This document shows positions 23,339 through 31,330 of a stretch of DNA of 39,514 nucleotides, piece after piece (position 1 is the stretch's first letter; each line of letters begins with the position of its first letter). The translations under genes were made by a program, and so were the position numbers. Origin of the DNA: a virus. The stretch spans positions 1 to 39,514 of IMG/VR virus record IMGVR_UViG_3300048672_000137; one strand, written 5' to 3'. The notes under the pieces were generated by a model that ran no database searches, was not told the DNA's origin, and was given only the letters and a program-made list of their open reading frames with translations.

Positions 23339-26300
23339 TGGGCCAGTATTCTGACCTCTTCAACGATACGCCAGCCCCACCGGCTAACCCCGGCACGGCA
23401 GTGCAGCTCACCGCCGACGCGGTGCCACAGCAAGAGGTTAAGTACAAAGACCTGGCAGCCCGGTACAAGGTGCCGGTTGACGTCGTTCGCACTTTCCCAA
23501 AGGACTACGAGGTCAAGGCCAAGGTCGATGATGTCGACAGCGCCACAGCCAATGCACCCCACCTGCGAAGCTGGCTAGCCGACACACGCAATACGCCCTT
23601 GGTCGATACCAAGGACGTAGGCGTGCTGAGCACCTTGGAGACTGCGCTGGCTAACACCGGCAAAGCCATCTTGAGTGCAGGCCCGAAGTTCAACGAAGGT
23701 GCATGGGGCGTGGCCCGAGCCGGTGCTGAACTGCTGCCAGACATCGTTGGCCTGCCTGCGGCCGAGCTGTTCGCCAAGTACGGCGGCATCCAGCGGTCTA
23801 CGGCAAACGAGCTGATGCCGAAGGCAGAAAGCGTACTGGGCGCCGGATGGTACTCTGGCATGCAGTCACTCGGCCTGAACATCCTGCAGATGCCGCTCGG
23901 CATTGGCGGAAAGCTAGCCCCAGTACTCGCATCCATGGGCCTGTCTACAGGTGGCCAGGCGTATGGCGAAGCGCGCGACGCCGGAGTCGGCATCCCCAAG
24001 GCTCTGATGTTCGGAGCCTCACAAGGCGTGATCGAAGCAGGCACAGAGATGATGGGCTTGCCCGCTGCCCTGGGCGTGTTCAAGCCCGGGCAGTTTGGCG
24101 CCAAGGCCATGGAGTACCTGTGGAAGGATCAAGTCGGAGAGCAGATCGCAACCCACCTTCAGGACCTTAACGAGTGGGCTGTGCTGCATCCAGAAAAGAC
24201 GCTGCAGGACTACATCGACGAGCGCCCAGACGCAGCCCTGCAAACCGCCCTGGCAACGGCCTTCGGTGGTGGCGGCCAGGTGGTGCTCAGTAAGGTCGTG
24301 CAGAAGGGCCTGCAGATCGCGGCGAAGGATCACGGGCAGGAGCGCGCCCAGGCCAACGCCGACCAGCTCGGCCAGATGCTGGCCTTGGCTGCACAAGCGC
24401 AGCTGCGCGAGCAAAGCCCCCAGACGTTCGCTGAAGTGTCACAACACCTGGCGGAGCAAACCGAAGGTGCACCTACCGAGGTGCGCTTCGACGCACGCAC
24501 GTTGGGCGAGGTGCTAAACCAAGACGAGATAGCGATGCTTCCAAGCGTTGCTTCCCAGATGCAAGAGGCCCTGGCCACTGGCGGAGAGGTCCGTGTGCCT
24601 ATCGGTGAACTGCTGGCCAGCGTTGCAGGAACTCCGGTCGAGAAGAAGCTCACCGAGCATGCACGCATTGGCGATGCTGACATGAGCCAGGCGGAAGCCA
24701 AAGAGGCGCAAGCCCAGGCCGAGACCTACCTGCAAGACGAGGCCAAGCGCGTCATCTCTGAAGCCACCGATACCGTGGCCGCTCAGGCAAGCGCAGATAA
24801 GGTAAAGGCCAACATCCACAGCCAGCTCACCACCTTGGCTCGGTTCACGTCGGATGTGAACGGGGCCTACGCAACTGTGGCAGCCAACATGTACACCGCA
24901 CTGGCATCACGCCTGGGCGTTACAGCGGAAGAGGCCTACGACCGCTACCCGCTGAAGATTAACGGCGTCAACCCAGCGACCCAAGGAGAGGTGCTTAACT
25001 CACGTCCCGGTGCGCTCAGCGTTGAGGGCTACCACTACAGCAAGGCCGAGCGGCCTATCATCAGTGGGCACGCCTTTGGCTCAGGGCTGAAGGGCAGCAA
25101 CCAGGATATGTACGCGAACGCGGAAGACAAGCGCTTGCGCAATCGCTCGTACTTCTACGTTGACACCGGCACTGGTATCACGCCTGAAGCAGGTGTCGGT
25201 GGCATCGGCCACCGCGCTCAGCTCAACAACATCTATGACGCCAACACCGACCCCCTGCGCTTGCGCAAAGGCGGCCAGCTGGCGTTCGAGAGCGCGGTGC
25301 TAGACAACGGCTTCGACGGCTACCTGGACCGGCTCAGCGGCACCCAGCCTGGGCAGGTGGTCGTACTCAACGGAAAGATGGTAGACGCCGAGGTGCTTGG
25401 CCCTACCGGCAAGACCAAGGGCAAAGTAGTGCCAGCTGTTGGCACACGCGAAAGCATTGGCCGGGATCAGGTCGTGGACCGGGTTACCGCCAACAACGCT
25501 TTGCCCTCCGGCGCCCCTACCCTGGCGCGATGGGCTGAGCTGCTTCCAACTGAAGACTACGCTGCCATGAAGCAAGCTGGCGTCTTTGATGGGGACCTTA
25601 CCAAGACGATGTACAAGTCGGAACTGGTGAAGGCTTTTGAGAGCAAAACGGAGGACCCAGTTTATGGCCAACGAGACCGAGAAGGAAGCCGCGCGATTGG
25701 AAGCGATACGCCGCTACCAGGTGCGCCAAAGATTGAAGGCGCGAGCGGCCCAGACCAACGCCTCGTAGACGTTGCCGAAACCTACGCTGCCAGCGTAGGT
25801 ATCGACCTGCGCCGTCAGAGCGAGTACGTGAAGGTTGATCCAGAGCGTGCTGCACGTATCGCGCAGGCCTACGAGGACATGAAACACGCACCTCAAGACC
25901 CCGAGGTGAAGGCTGCCTACGCCGACCTCATAAAGCAGACCCTGGCGCAGTACAAAGCACTGGAGGACGCCGGGTACAAGTTCACCTTCTTCGACAGCAG
26001 CACCGACCCCTACAAAGGCAACCCATGGAACGCAATGCGCGACCTGCGCGCGAACCAGACGATGGCTGTGTACGGCACCTACGACGGCTACGGCACTGAG
26101 GGTGTGACCCAGGGAGCCACCGAGGACAACCCCATGCTGGCCGACACCGGCCTGCAGTGGCCAGACCAAGGCGGGGTGATGCATCCTGTGCTGGCCAACG
26201 ACCTGTTCCGTGCAGTGCACGATGCCTTCGGCCACGGCTTCGAGGGTGCTGGCTTCCGGGCAGACGGCGAGGAGAACGCCTGGCAAGCCCACGTGCGTTT

Positions 26301-28956
26301 GTTCACCGGCCCTGCTGTGGCGGCGATAACCACCGAGACGCGCGGCCAAAACAGCTGGCTGAACTACGGCCCCCACGGCGAGAGCAACCGCAACGCCAAG
26401 GTGGAGGACACTGTTTTTGCTGACCAGAAAACAGGTCTCATGCCAGCGTGGACCTGGGAAGAAGGCCGCGCCGGAGATATGCCAGAAGCGGTATACGAGC
26501 AGTCGGACCCGAAGAAGATTGCAGGGCTTGCACGCATCGAAAAGAACCTTACACCAGCGGAGCGAAACAAGCTCAACAAAGGCACTGCCCAGCGCCTGGT
26601 AGACCTGTTCAAAGGCCTACCGCCTACTGACCAGTTCGTAGCTGCAGCTTGGGCTGGCAGGGCCAAGCGTGGGTGGTACAAAGAAAGTGCACTGGCCATT
26701 GGTCAGGTGTTTGGTCCTGACGCTCCTCGCTTTGCCGGACTGCTGGCGGCCATGTCGCCTCAAAACTCAGTCGAAACCAATCTACTTAACACCCTCAACA
26801 CCTGGAAAAACTGGGTGGCCGCCGGGCGTCCTACCTCGCGCGAAGACATCGTGCAGATCATGGGCCGTTCGGTAGAAGGCACAGGCGGCGTTAGCAGCGT
26901 GTTGGATGCATGGATCAACAACAGCGTTCGCGCGCTGACGACAGAGAACCCAGGGCAGGATTTACTGTCAGGACCAAAGGTTGACAGCTTCATGCGCAAT
27001 TTGCTCAACGACGTAGAGCAGGTGACGAACGACGCTTGGATGGCCAACTTCGCCTTTGTCGACCAGAAGATGTTTAAGGGTGGCCTTAACGCTACGGACG
27101 CAGGAAAAGGCCCGGGCTACCTGGCCATGAGCGCCAAGGTACGCGAAGCAGCAAAGGTGCTGACCGAGAAGACCGGGGAGCAGTGGACACCCGCCGAGGT
27201 TCAGGAGACAATCTGGTCGTGGGCCAAAACACTGTACGAAGCGCAAGAGGCGGACATCTCTGCCAGCGATATTCTGTACAACGAGCAACTGACCCACGAA
27301 ATGATCCGGGCCACGCCCGACTTTAAGGGGTTATTCCATGACGAAAAGTACGAAAAAATCCTCCGCGACGCGGGATATGGCAGTCAACTCGACGCTCTCG
27401 ATCCTGGATCAGCAGGCCGTGAAGTCGCCGGACTTAGCGAGCAAGCAGGCCCGTTTGATAGCGCTACTCAGTACAAACACGAACTCGCCAGCGCCAAACG
27501 ACTTGAAGACCTAAAACGCTACGGAAAACCTGACTCGGCTAAAGTCTACGAGCAGGCTGACAACAAGTACCAATCCAAGTACCTAGCTGGCCGCGATGTC
27601 GCCTCACTCAACCCCGAGGAGCGGGCGCAGTACGACGCCTTGGCGACACCGGAAGTGCTCAACGCCCCTGGCGCTCGCGGCACCTTCAACCCGAAGACGC
27701 TGACCATAAGCCTGCTGGAGAGGGCCAACCTCTCCACGTTCCACCACGAGATGGCGCACTTCTACCTGGAGACGCTGATCGACGTCGCCAGCGGGCCGAA
27801 CGCACCTGCGCCTATCGTGTCGGACGTTAACACCCTAATGGGCTGGTTCGGTGTCAAGGACCTGGCGACGTGGAATGGCATGAGCTTCGAGGCCAAGCGC
27901 GCCAGCCATGAGAAGTTTGCGGAGCACTACGAGCGCTACCTGTTCGAGGGCCAGTCTCCCAACCAGGAGATGCAGACACTCTTCCGCCGGTTCTCCACCT
28001 GGATGAAGGACGTCTACAAGAACGTCAAGGACTGGATGGAAGGCATGGGCAAAACGCTCACGCCCGAAGTCCGTGGCGTCTATGATCGGATGCTGGCCAC
28101 AGACGCCCAGATCGAAGAGGCAGAGCACGTTCGCAATTACGCCCCGCTATTCAAGTCCGCAGACCAGGCTGGTATGACACCAGAGGCCTGGACCATCTAT
28201 CAGCTGCAAGCCCAAGAGGCTACCGAGACGGCGATGGAGAATCTGCAGACGCGCAGCTTGCGTGACATGAAGCTGACGATCAACGCCCAGTCGCGTGCGC
28301 TCAAGGCTCTCACCAAGGACGCTGCCGAGAAGCGCAAAGCGATTGAGGCTGAGGTCAAGATGGAAGTCGCCAGCTTGCCGGTGTACGAGGCCAAGGCGTA
28401 CCTGGACGCAGCGCACAAGCCAACCGCCGAGGACAAGGCAGCGAGCGCAGCCCACAAGGCTCTACGCGATGCTGCTGCGGCCAAGGCACTGGAAGACGCC
28501 AAGGCAGCGCTTCCTGGGTTCGCTGAGGTCAAGGGCCTGGAGAAAGCCCAGCTGGTGGCCAAGAGCAAGCGCGAGCTAACCAACGCTGTAGACCGGGAGA
28601 TGATCGCCTGGGACCGGGCAAACCCCAAACCCGAGAAGACCAACTCGGAGACGGACCTGCAGGTGGCCAGCGAGATGTTCGGCTACTCGTCTCCCGACGA
28701 GATGCTGCGTGCCATCCGGGAGGCAGAGCCTTTCGCAGGCGTCGTCGACGGCATGACCGACCAGCGTATGCTGGAGCGCTACGGGGACCTGGCCACGCCG
28801 AAGGCTTTGGCCAACGCTGCCAACGCCGCCGTGCACAACGAGGCACGCGCAAGGTTCATTGCAACTGAGCTGAAGGCGCTTAACGAAGGCATGCGCTTAA
28901 CCCCTCCCAGTCGTCTTAGCATTCTTGAGAAGCTGAAGGAGTGCCTAGGATCATGA
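23338..28956 (+). CDS. Giant polyvalent internal virion protein (ART-like domain, two conserved phage domains, zinc metallopeptidase motif)
   Basis: 1872 residues, at the place of T7 gp16. Visible order: N-terminal linker; amphipathic region about 175-250; helical region; ART-like domain at about 560-690 (GYHYSKAERPIISGHAFG, EAGVGGIGHRAQL, FDGYLDR; Tyr565-His566); a conserved phage domain at about 810-1045 (HDAFGH 961-966, FRADGEENAW, ETRGQNSW); another at about 1100-1305 (GWYKESALAIG 1112-1122, SPQNS 1140-1144, GPKVDSF 1212, TNDAWM 1230); and a zincin-like HHEMAH at 1469-1474 (HExxH with His1470, Glu1471, His1474). The C-terminus is a long charged helix. Such multi-domain proteins have been described as polyvalent proteins carried with phage DNA and injected to act on host defences. 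ART identity is my inference. Confidence 0.85.
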   Translation: MGQYSDLFNDTPAPPANPGTAVQLTADAVPQQEVKYKDLAARYKVPVDVVRTFPKDYEVKAKVDDVDSATANAPHLRSWLADTRNTPLVDTKDVGVLSTLETALANTGKAILSAGPKFNEGAWGVARAGAELLPDIVGLPAAELFAKYGGIQRSTANELMPKAESVLGAGWYSGMQSLGLNILQMPLGIGGKLAPVLASMGLSTGGQAYGEARDAGVGIPKALMFGASQGVIEAGTEMMGLPAALGVFKPGQFGAKAMEYLWKDQVGEQIATHLQDLNEWAVLHPEKTLQDYIDERPDAALQTALATAFGGGGQVVLSKVVQKGLQIAAKDHGQERAQANADQLGQMLALAAQAQLREQSPQTFAEVSQHLAEQTEGAPTEVRFDARTLGEVLNQDEIAMLPSVASQMQEALATGGEVRVPIGELLASVAGTPVEKKLTEHARIGDADMSQAEAKEAQAQAETYLQDEAKRVISEATDTVAAQASADKVKANIHSQLTTLARFTSDVNGAYATVAANMYTALASRLGVTAEEAYDRYPLKINGVNPATQGEVLNSRPGALSVEGYHYSKAERPIISGHAFGSGLKGSNQDMYANAEDKRLRNRSYFYVDTGTGITPEAGVGGIGHRAQLNNIYDANTDPLRLRKGGQLAFESAVLDNGFDGYLDRLSGTQPGQVVVLNGKMVDAEVLGPTGKTKGKVVPAVGTRESIGRDQVVDRVTANNALPSGAPTLARWAELLPTEDYAAMKQAGVFDGDLTKTMYKSELVKAFESKTEDPVYGQRDREGSRAIGSDTPLPGAPKIEGASGPDQRLVDVAETYAASVGIDLRRQSEYVKVDPERAARIAQAYEDMKHAPQDPEVKAAYADLIKQTLAQYKALEDAGYKFTFFDSSTDPYKGNPWNAMRDLRANQTMAVYGTYDGYGTEGVTQGATEDNPMLADTGLQWPDQGGVMHPVLANDLFRAVHDAFGHGFEGAGFRADGEENAWQAHVRLFTGPAVAAITTETRGQNSWLNYGPHGESNRNAKVEDTVFADQKTGLMPAWTWEEGRAGDMPEAVYEQSDPKKIAGLARIEKNLTPAERNKLNKGTAQRLVDLFKGLPPTDQFVAAAWAGRAKRGWYKESALAIGQVFGPDAPRFAGLLAAMSPQNSVETNLLNTLNTWKNWVAAGRPTSREDIVQIMGRSVEGTGGVSSVLDAWINNSVRALTTENPGQDLLSGPKVDSFMRNLLNDVEQVTNDAWMANFAFVDQKMFKGGLNATDAGKGPGYLAMSAKVREAAKVLTEKTGEQWTPAEVQETIWSWAKTLYEAQEADISASDILYNEQLTHEMIRATPDFKGLFHDEKYEKILRDAGYGSQLDALDPGSAGREVAGLSEQAGPFDSATQYKHELASAKRLEDLKRYGKPDSAKVYEQADNKYQSKYLAGRDVASLNPEERAQYDALATPEVLNAPGARGTFNPKTLTISLLERANLSTFHHEMAHFYLETLIDVASGPNAPAPIVSDVNTLMGWFGVKDLATWNGMSFEAKRASHEKFAEHYERYLFEGQSPNQEMQTLFRRFSTWMKDVYKNVKDWMEGMGKTLTPEVRGVYDRMLATDAQIEEAEHVRNYAPLFKSADQAGMTPEAWTIYQLQAQEATETAMENLQTRSLRDMKLTINAQSRALKALTKDAAEKRKAIEAEVKMEVASLPVYEAKAYLDAAHKPTAEDKAASAAHKALRDAAAAKALEDAKAALPGFAEVKGLEKAQLVAKSKRELTNAVDREMIAWDRANPKPEKTNSETDLQVASEMFGYSSPDEMLRAIREAEPFAGVVDGMTDQRMLERYGDLATPKALANAANAAVHNEARARFIATELKALNEGMRLTPPSRLSILEKLKECLGS
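25664..25768 (+). CDS. Possible embedded out-of-frame small ORF 1 within the giant gene
   Basis: 34 residues (MANETEKEAARLEAIRRY...), +1 to the main frame, preceded by GGAGG nine bases before ATG. It lies in the linker between the ART-like domain and the following conserved domain. The peptide is basic and helical. Chance is a serious alternative; expression is unknown. Confidence 0.22.
   Translation: MANETEKEAARLEAIRRYQVRQRLKARAAQTNAS
27338..27514 (+). CDS. Possible embedded out-of-frame small ORF 2 within the giant gene
   Basis: 58 residues (MTKSTKKSSATRDMAVNSTL...), again +1 to the main frame, with AAGGGG eight bases before ATG. It lies in the linker before the metallopeptidase-like domain. 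Its Ser/Thr/Lys-rich composition shows no known domain. Chance cannot be excluded. Confidence 0.22.
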   Translation: MTKSTKKSSATRDMAVNSTLSILDQQAVKSPDLASKQARLIALLSTNTNSPAPNDLKT

Positions 28957-29288
28957 ACACCACATCAAGCATGGAGATAGGCGCGGCCCTGGCGGACCTC
29001 GTATCTTTGGCGGAGAAAGACGCAGTAACGCTACCGGCAATGCTGGAGGCGTTAAAGGCTTTGGTGGCCAAGAGCACAACGCCCGTAGTCAACGTGGCGG
29101 CCCCGAACGTCAACGTGGCGGCCCCCAACGTGAATGTGGCCGCCCCGGCCGTCAACGTAACCGCCCAAGCAGGGCAAACCATCGTAAAGCTCGTGGAGCC
29201 AACGAAAAAGAAAGTGAGCCTGAAGGTTCACTACAACGACAGTGGACGCATCGACACGATGGACGTCGTAACCGTAGCAGAGGGCTAA
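28953..29288 (+). CDS. Small protein with VNVAAP repeats
   Basis: 111 residues from ATG 28953, overlapping the giant gene stop by ATGA. The N-terminal helix MEIGAALADLVSLAEKDAVTLPAMLEALKALVAK is followed by four tandem seven-residue units (V-NVAAPN), encoded by 21-bp DNA repeats, then a charged C-terminus KKKVSLKVHYNDSGRIDTMDV. Proteins with similar APxVNV repeats occur near tail fibre genes of many phages, probably forming beta-helical connectors. Function not established. The in-frame GTG at 28941 is too near its own AAGGA to be favoured. Confidence 0.75.
   Translation: MNTTSSMEIGAALADLVSLAEKDAVTLPAMLEALKALVAKSTTPVVNVAAPNVNVAAPNVNVAAPAVNVTAQAGQTIVKLVEPTKKKVSLKVHYNDSGRIDTMDVVTVAEG
29088..29171 (+). 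repeat. Four tandem 21-bp coding repeats
   Basis: Units start at 29088, 29109, 29130 and 29151; the first two differ by a single base. They encode VNVAAPN-type heptads in the small protein. Confidence 0.85.
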
Positions 29289-29291
29289 ACC

Positions 29292-29666
29292 ATGGCAGTC
29301 TCAATGGCAACCGCCTTGCGGAACAACCGCTTGGACCAGATCACATCTTTCGCTGGCGCTGGCGCTAAGCTGCGGGTCTACACCGCTGCCTATGCTGCGG
29401 TCCTGTATGAGTCCACCTGCGCTGCCACCTTCGCTGCTGCGGCCTCGGGCGGCGTGCTCACCGCCAACGCTATCGGCAACGCTACCGCAACGGGGTCTGG
29501 GACCGCAGCCATCGCCCGCCTGTACAAGTCGGACGGCACGACCATGGTATTGGAAGGCTTGACCGTCGGCACCAGCGGCACGAACATCGTCATCGCCAAC
29601 ACCACTATCGTCGCCCTTGACACGATCACAACCTCCAGTGCGACCATCACTGAAGGGAACCCATAA
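29292..29666 (+). CDS. Small tail-module structural protein
   Basis: 124 residues. MAVSMATALRNNRLDQITSFAGAGAKLRVYTAAYAA and later GGVLTANAIGNATATGSGTAAIARLYKSDGTTMVLEGLTVG, TSATITEGNP match the recurrent beta-rich phage proteins in tail-tip and baseplate regions. No catalytic residues. Preceded by AGAGGG. Role as tail-tip/fibre accessory is inferred from position between the repeat protein and the next fibre-like protein. Confidence 0.72.
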   Translation: MAVSMATALRNNRLDQITSFAGAGAKLRVYTAAYAAVLYESTCAATFAAAASGGVLTANAIGNATATGSGTAAIARLYKSDGTTMVLEGLTVGTSGTNIVIANTTIVALDTITTSSATITEGNP

Positions 29667-29669
29667 GCG

Positions 29670-30599
29670 ATGTCCCTGAAACACGCCTTTGTCAGTGGAA
29701 AAACTGATGGCGGTGACGCTACGCAGGTGCAGCCGTCGAACTGGAATGCTGACCACGCTATTGATGCCGATGGAGTAGTCATTCCGGCAGGGGCACTGCC
29801 AGCGGCACCAGCGTCGGGAAACTACCGACTATTTGCAAAAAGCCAAGGTGGGCGGGTTATGCCCGCCTTCATGGGCCCCAGCGGATTGGACTCTGTTCTG
29901 CAACCCCACATGGCAAAGAGCGGGTGGGCGATGTGGAGACCAGCGGGCCAGTCAACAACCATCCAGGCCACCGGGGCCGCCGCGCTAACCGCCACTGGGA
30001 CCGCAACGACCAAAAGCTACGCAACCACCAGCCTGCACACCCGCACCACTGGCGTTGACTACCTAGTAACCACGGCAGCAACCACTGCGGTGGCGGGATA
30101 CCGCGCAGCAACAAATACCTACCGTGTAACTGACGGCTTCCACATGATTTTTCGTGTGGCTCCTGCTACTGGCGGCACTGTTGCAACAGGGCGTTTCTTT
30201 TGCGGAATGAGTACATCAACCGCAGCGCCAACGGATGTAGACCCATCAACACTTACGCAAATTTGCGGGGTGGGCTATGCAAAGGGAACTGATACCAATT
30301 GGCAAATTTACTTTGGCGGAACTGCCACCGCCAAGGTGAACACTGGCATGGCAGTGCCTGCTGCAGATCGCAGCGGCCCATTCACAGTCATCATATTTTC
30401 GCCACCCGGCGGTGCGTACATCGGCGTCAAGATCGTAGACGAAACAACCGGCGTCAGTTTTGAAAGCACTACGACAACAAGCACCAACATGATGGCGGCA
30501 GCGACAGCAGCAGGCCCCCGCGCATACCACTCGGTAGGCGGTACGTCTAGCGTTGTCGGCCTAACGCTGTTTCTGGGCTACGTTGAAACGGATAACTGA
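29670..30599 (+). CDS. Probable tail-tip/fibre protein
   Basis: 309 residues. N-terminus SLKHAFVSGKTDGGDATQVQPSNWNADHAI is the typical start of phage fibre/adsorption proteins (phosphate-free GD-TQVQPSNWNA-H pattern). The rest is Thr/Ala/Gly-rich beta-structure with a jelly-roll-like C-terminal domain (GRFFCGMSTSTAAP to SVVGLTLFLGYVE). Likely a carbohydrate-binding or trimeric surface protein. No variable-repeat pair or reverse transcriptase nearby, unlike BPP-1 mtd. Confidence 0.7.
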   Translation: MSLKHAFVSGKTDGGDATQVQPSNWNADHAIDADGVVIPAGALPAAPASGNYRLFAKSQGGRVMPAFMGPSGLDSVLQPHMAKSGWAMWRPAGQSTTIQATGAAALTATGTATTKSYATTSLHTRTTGVDYLVTTAATTAVAGYRAATNTYRVTDGFHMIFRVAPATGGTVATGRFFCGMSTSTAAPTDVDPSTLTQICGVGYAKGTDTNWQIYFGGTATAKVNTGMAVPAADRSGPFTVIIFSPPGGAYIGVKIVDETTGVSFESTTTTSTNMMAAATAAGPRAYHSVGGTSSVVGLTLFLGYVETDN

Positions 30600-30601
30600 C
30601 C

Positions 30602-31330
30602 ATGGCTGCGTTCGATAGTGGCGCGTTCGATAGTGGCGCGTTCGACGCAGGGGGTGGCGGTGGCCCCGCCACCCACAACCAATCCCTGGCACTAACCCTT
30701 GACGGGGTTGCAGTTTCTGCGGCGCAGAATCTTCAGCATAGCCAAGCGCTGGCGCTCACTCTAGGGGATGTCGGCGTTGCTGTTGCGCAGACGGAGCAAC
30801 ACGACCAAGTAGCGGGCGTCACGTTAGGGGACGCCTCCGTAGCGGTAGCGCAAACGAACACCGGCTCCAGCGGCGGCACCTACAACCAGGCCCTGGCGCT
30901 CACACTAGATGACGTCACTCCTGCGACCAACCAGGTCCTCCAGCACAGCCAAGCCTTGGCGGTTACGCTGGGCGACGTGTCCGTTGCGGCAGCGCAAACG
31001 CTGCAGCACAGCCAAGCCCTGGCCCTCACGCTTGGTGATGCCAGCGTATCGGCCAGCCAAACAGCAAATCACCCGCAAGCCCTTGCCGTTACTCTTGATG
31101 ATGCTACTGTTTTTGTAGCACAGACAAATTCAGGCCAGAGTCTACCGAACACCTACGATCAGGCCTTCGCTGTCATCCTTGGTGACATCGTGGCAAGCGT
31201 GCAGCAGATCGGCCCCCCACCCCCTGGTGCGACAATAGGCTCGGCGGGGGGACTCCAGCGCCAGATAAGACAACAGAACGAGGACGTCATCGCCCTTGTT
31301 CTTTCACTGATACACAGCGAGGTAATCTAA
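30602..31330 (+). CDS. Repeat protein of the tail tip (eight 21-residue repeats)
   Basis: 242 residues. The N-terminus is a triplet FDSGAFDSGAFDAG typical of phage tail proteins. Then eight units of about 21 residues on the pattern HSQALALTLGDVSVAAAQTLQ (residues about 25-215), two with Gly/Ser-rich inserts. C-terminus: QNEDVIALVLSLIHSEVI, probably a short helix. The repeats predict a regular beta-solenoid or stacked strands. Similar repeats appear in phage tail-module proteins. The gene is immediately followed by the 920-residue protein (stop then ATG without gap). Confidence 0.72.
   Translation: MAAFDSGAFDSGAFDAGGGGGPATHNQSLALTLDGVAVSAAQNLQHSQALALTLGDVGVAVAQTEQHDQVAGVTLGDASVAVAQTNTGSSGGTYNQALALTLDDVTPATNQVLQHSQALAVTLGDVSVAAAQTLQHSQALALTLGDASVSASQTANHPQALAVTLDDATVFVAQTNSGQSLPNTYDQAFAVILGDIVASVQQIGPPPPGATIGSAGGLQRQIRQQNEDVIALVLSLIHSEVI
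30675..31200 (+). repeat. Eight degenerate 63-bp coding repeats
   Basis: Clear periodicity of 63 bases, for example cagcacagccaag at 30941 and 31004; the third unit carries an 18-base insertion (GSSGGT). The repeats encode the 21-residue units of the tail-tip protein. Confidence 0.8.

Noticed and set aside
30675-31200. CRISPR-like array
   Set aside because: The 63-bp repeats are contiguous coding repeats without unique spacers of constant size.
29292-31330. Diversity-generating retroelement variable repeat as in BPP-1
   Set aside because: No reverse transcriptase motif, no template copy and no C-type-lectin-like end found in the window.
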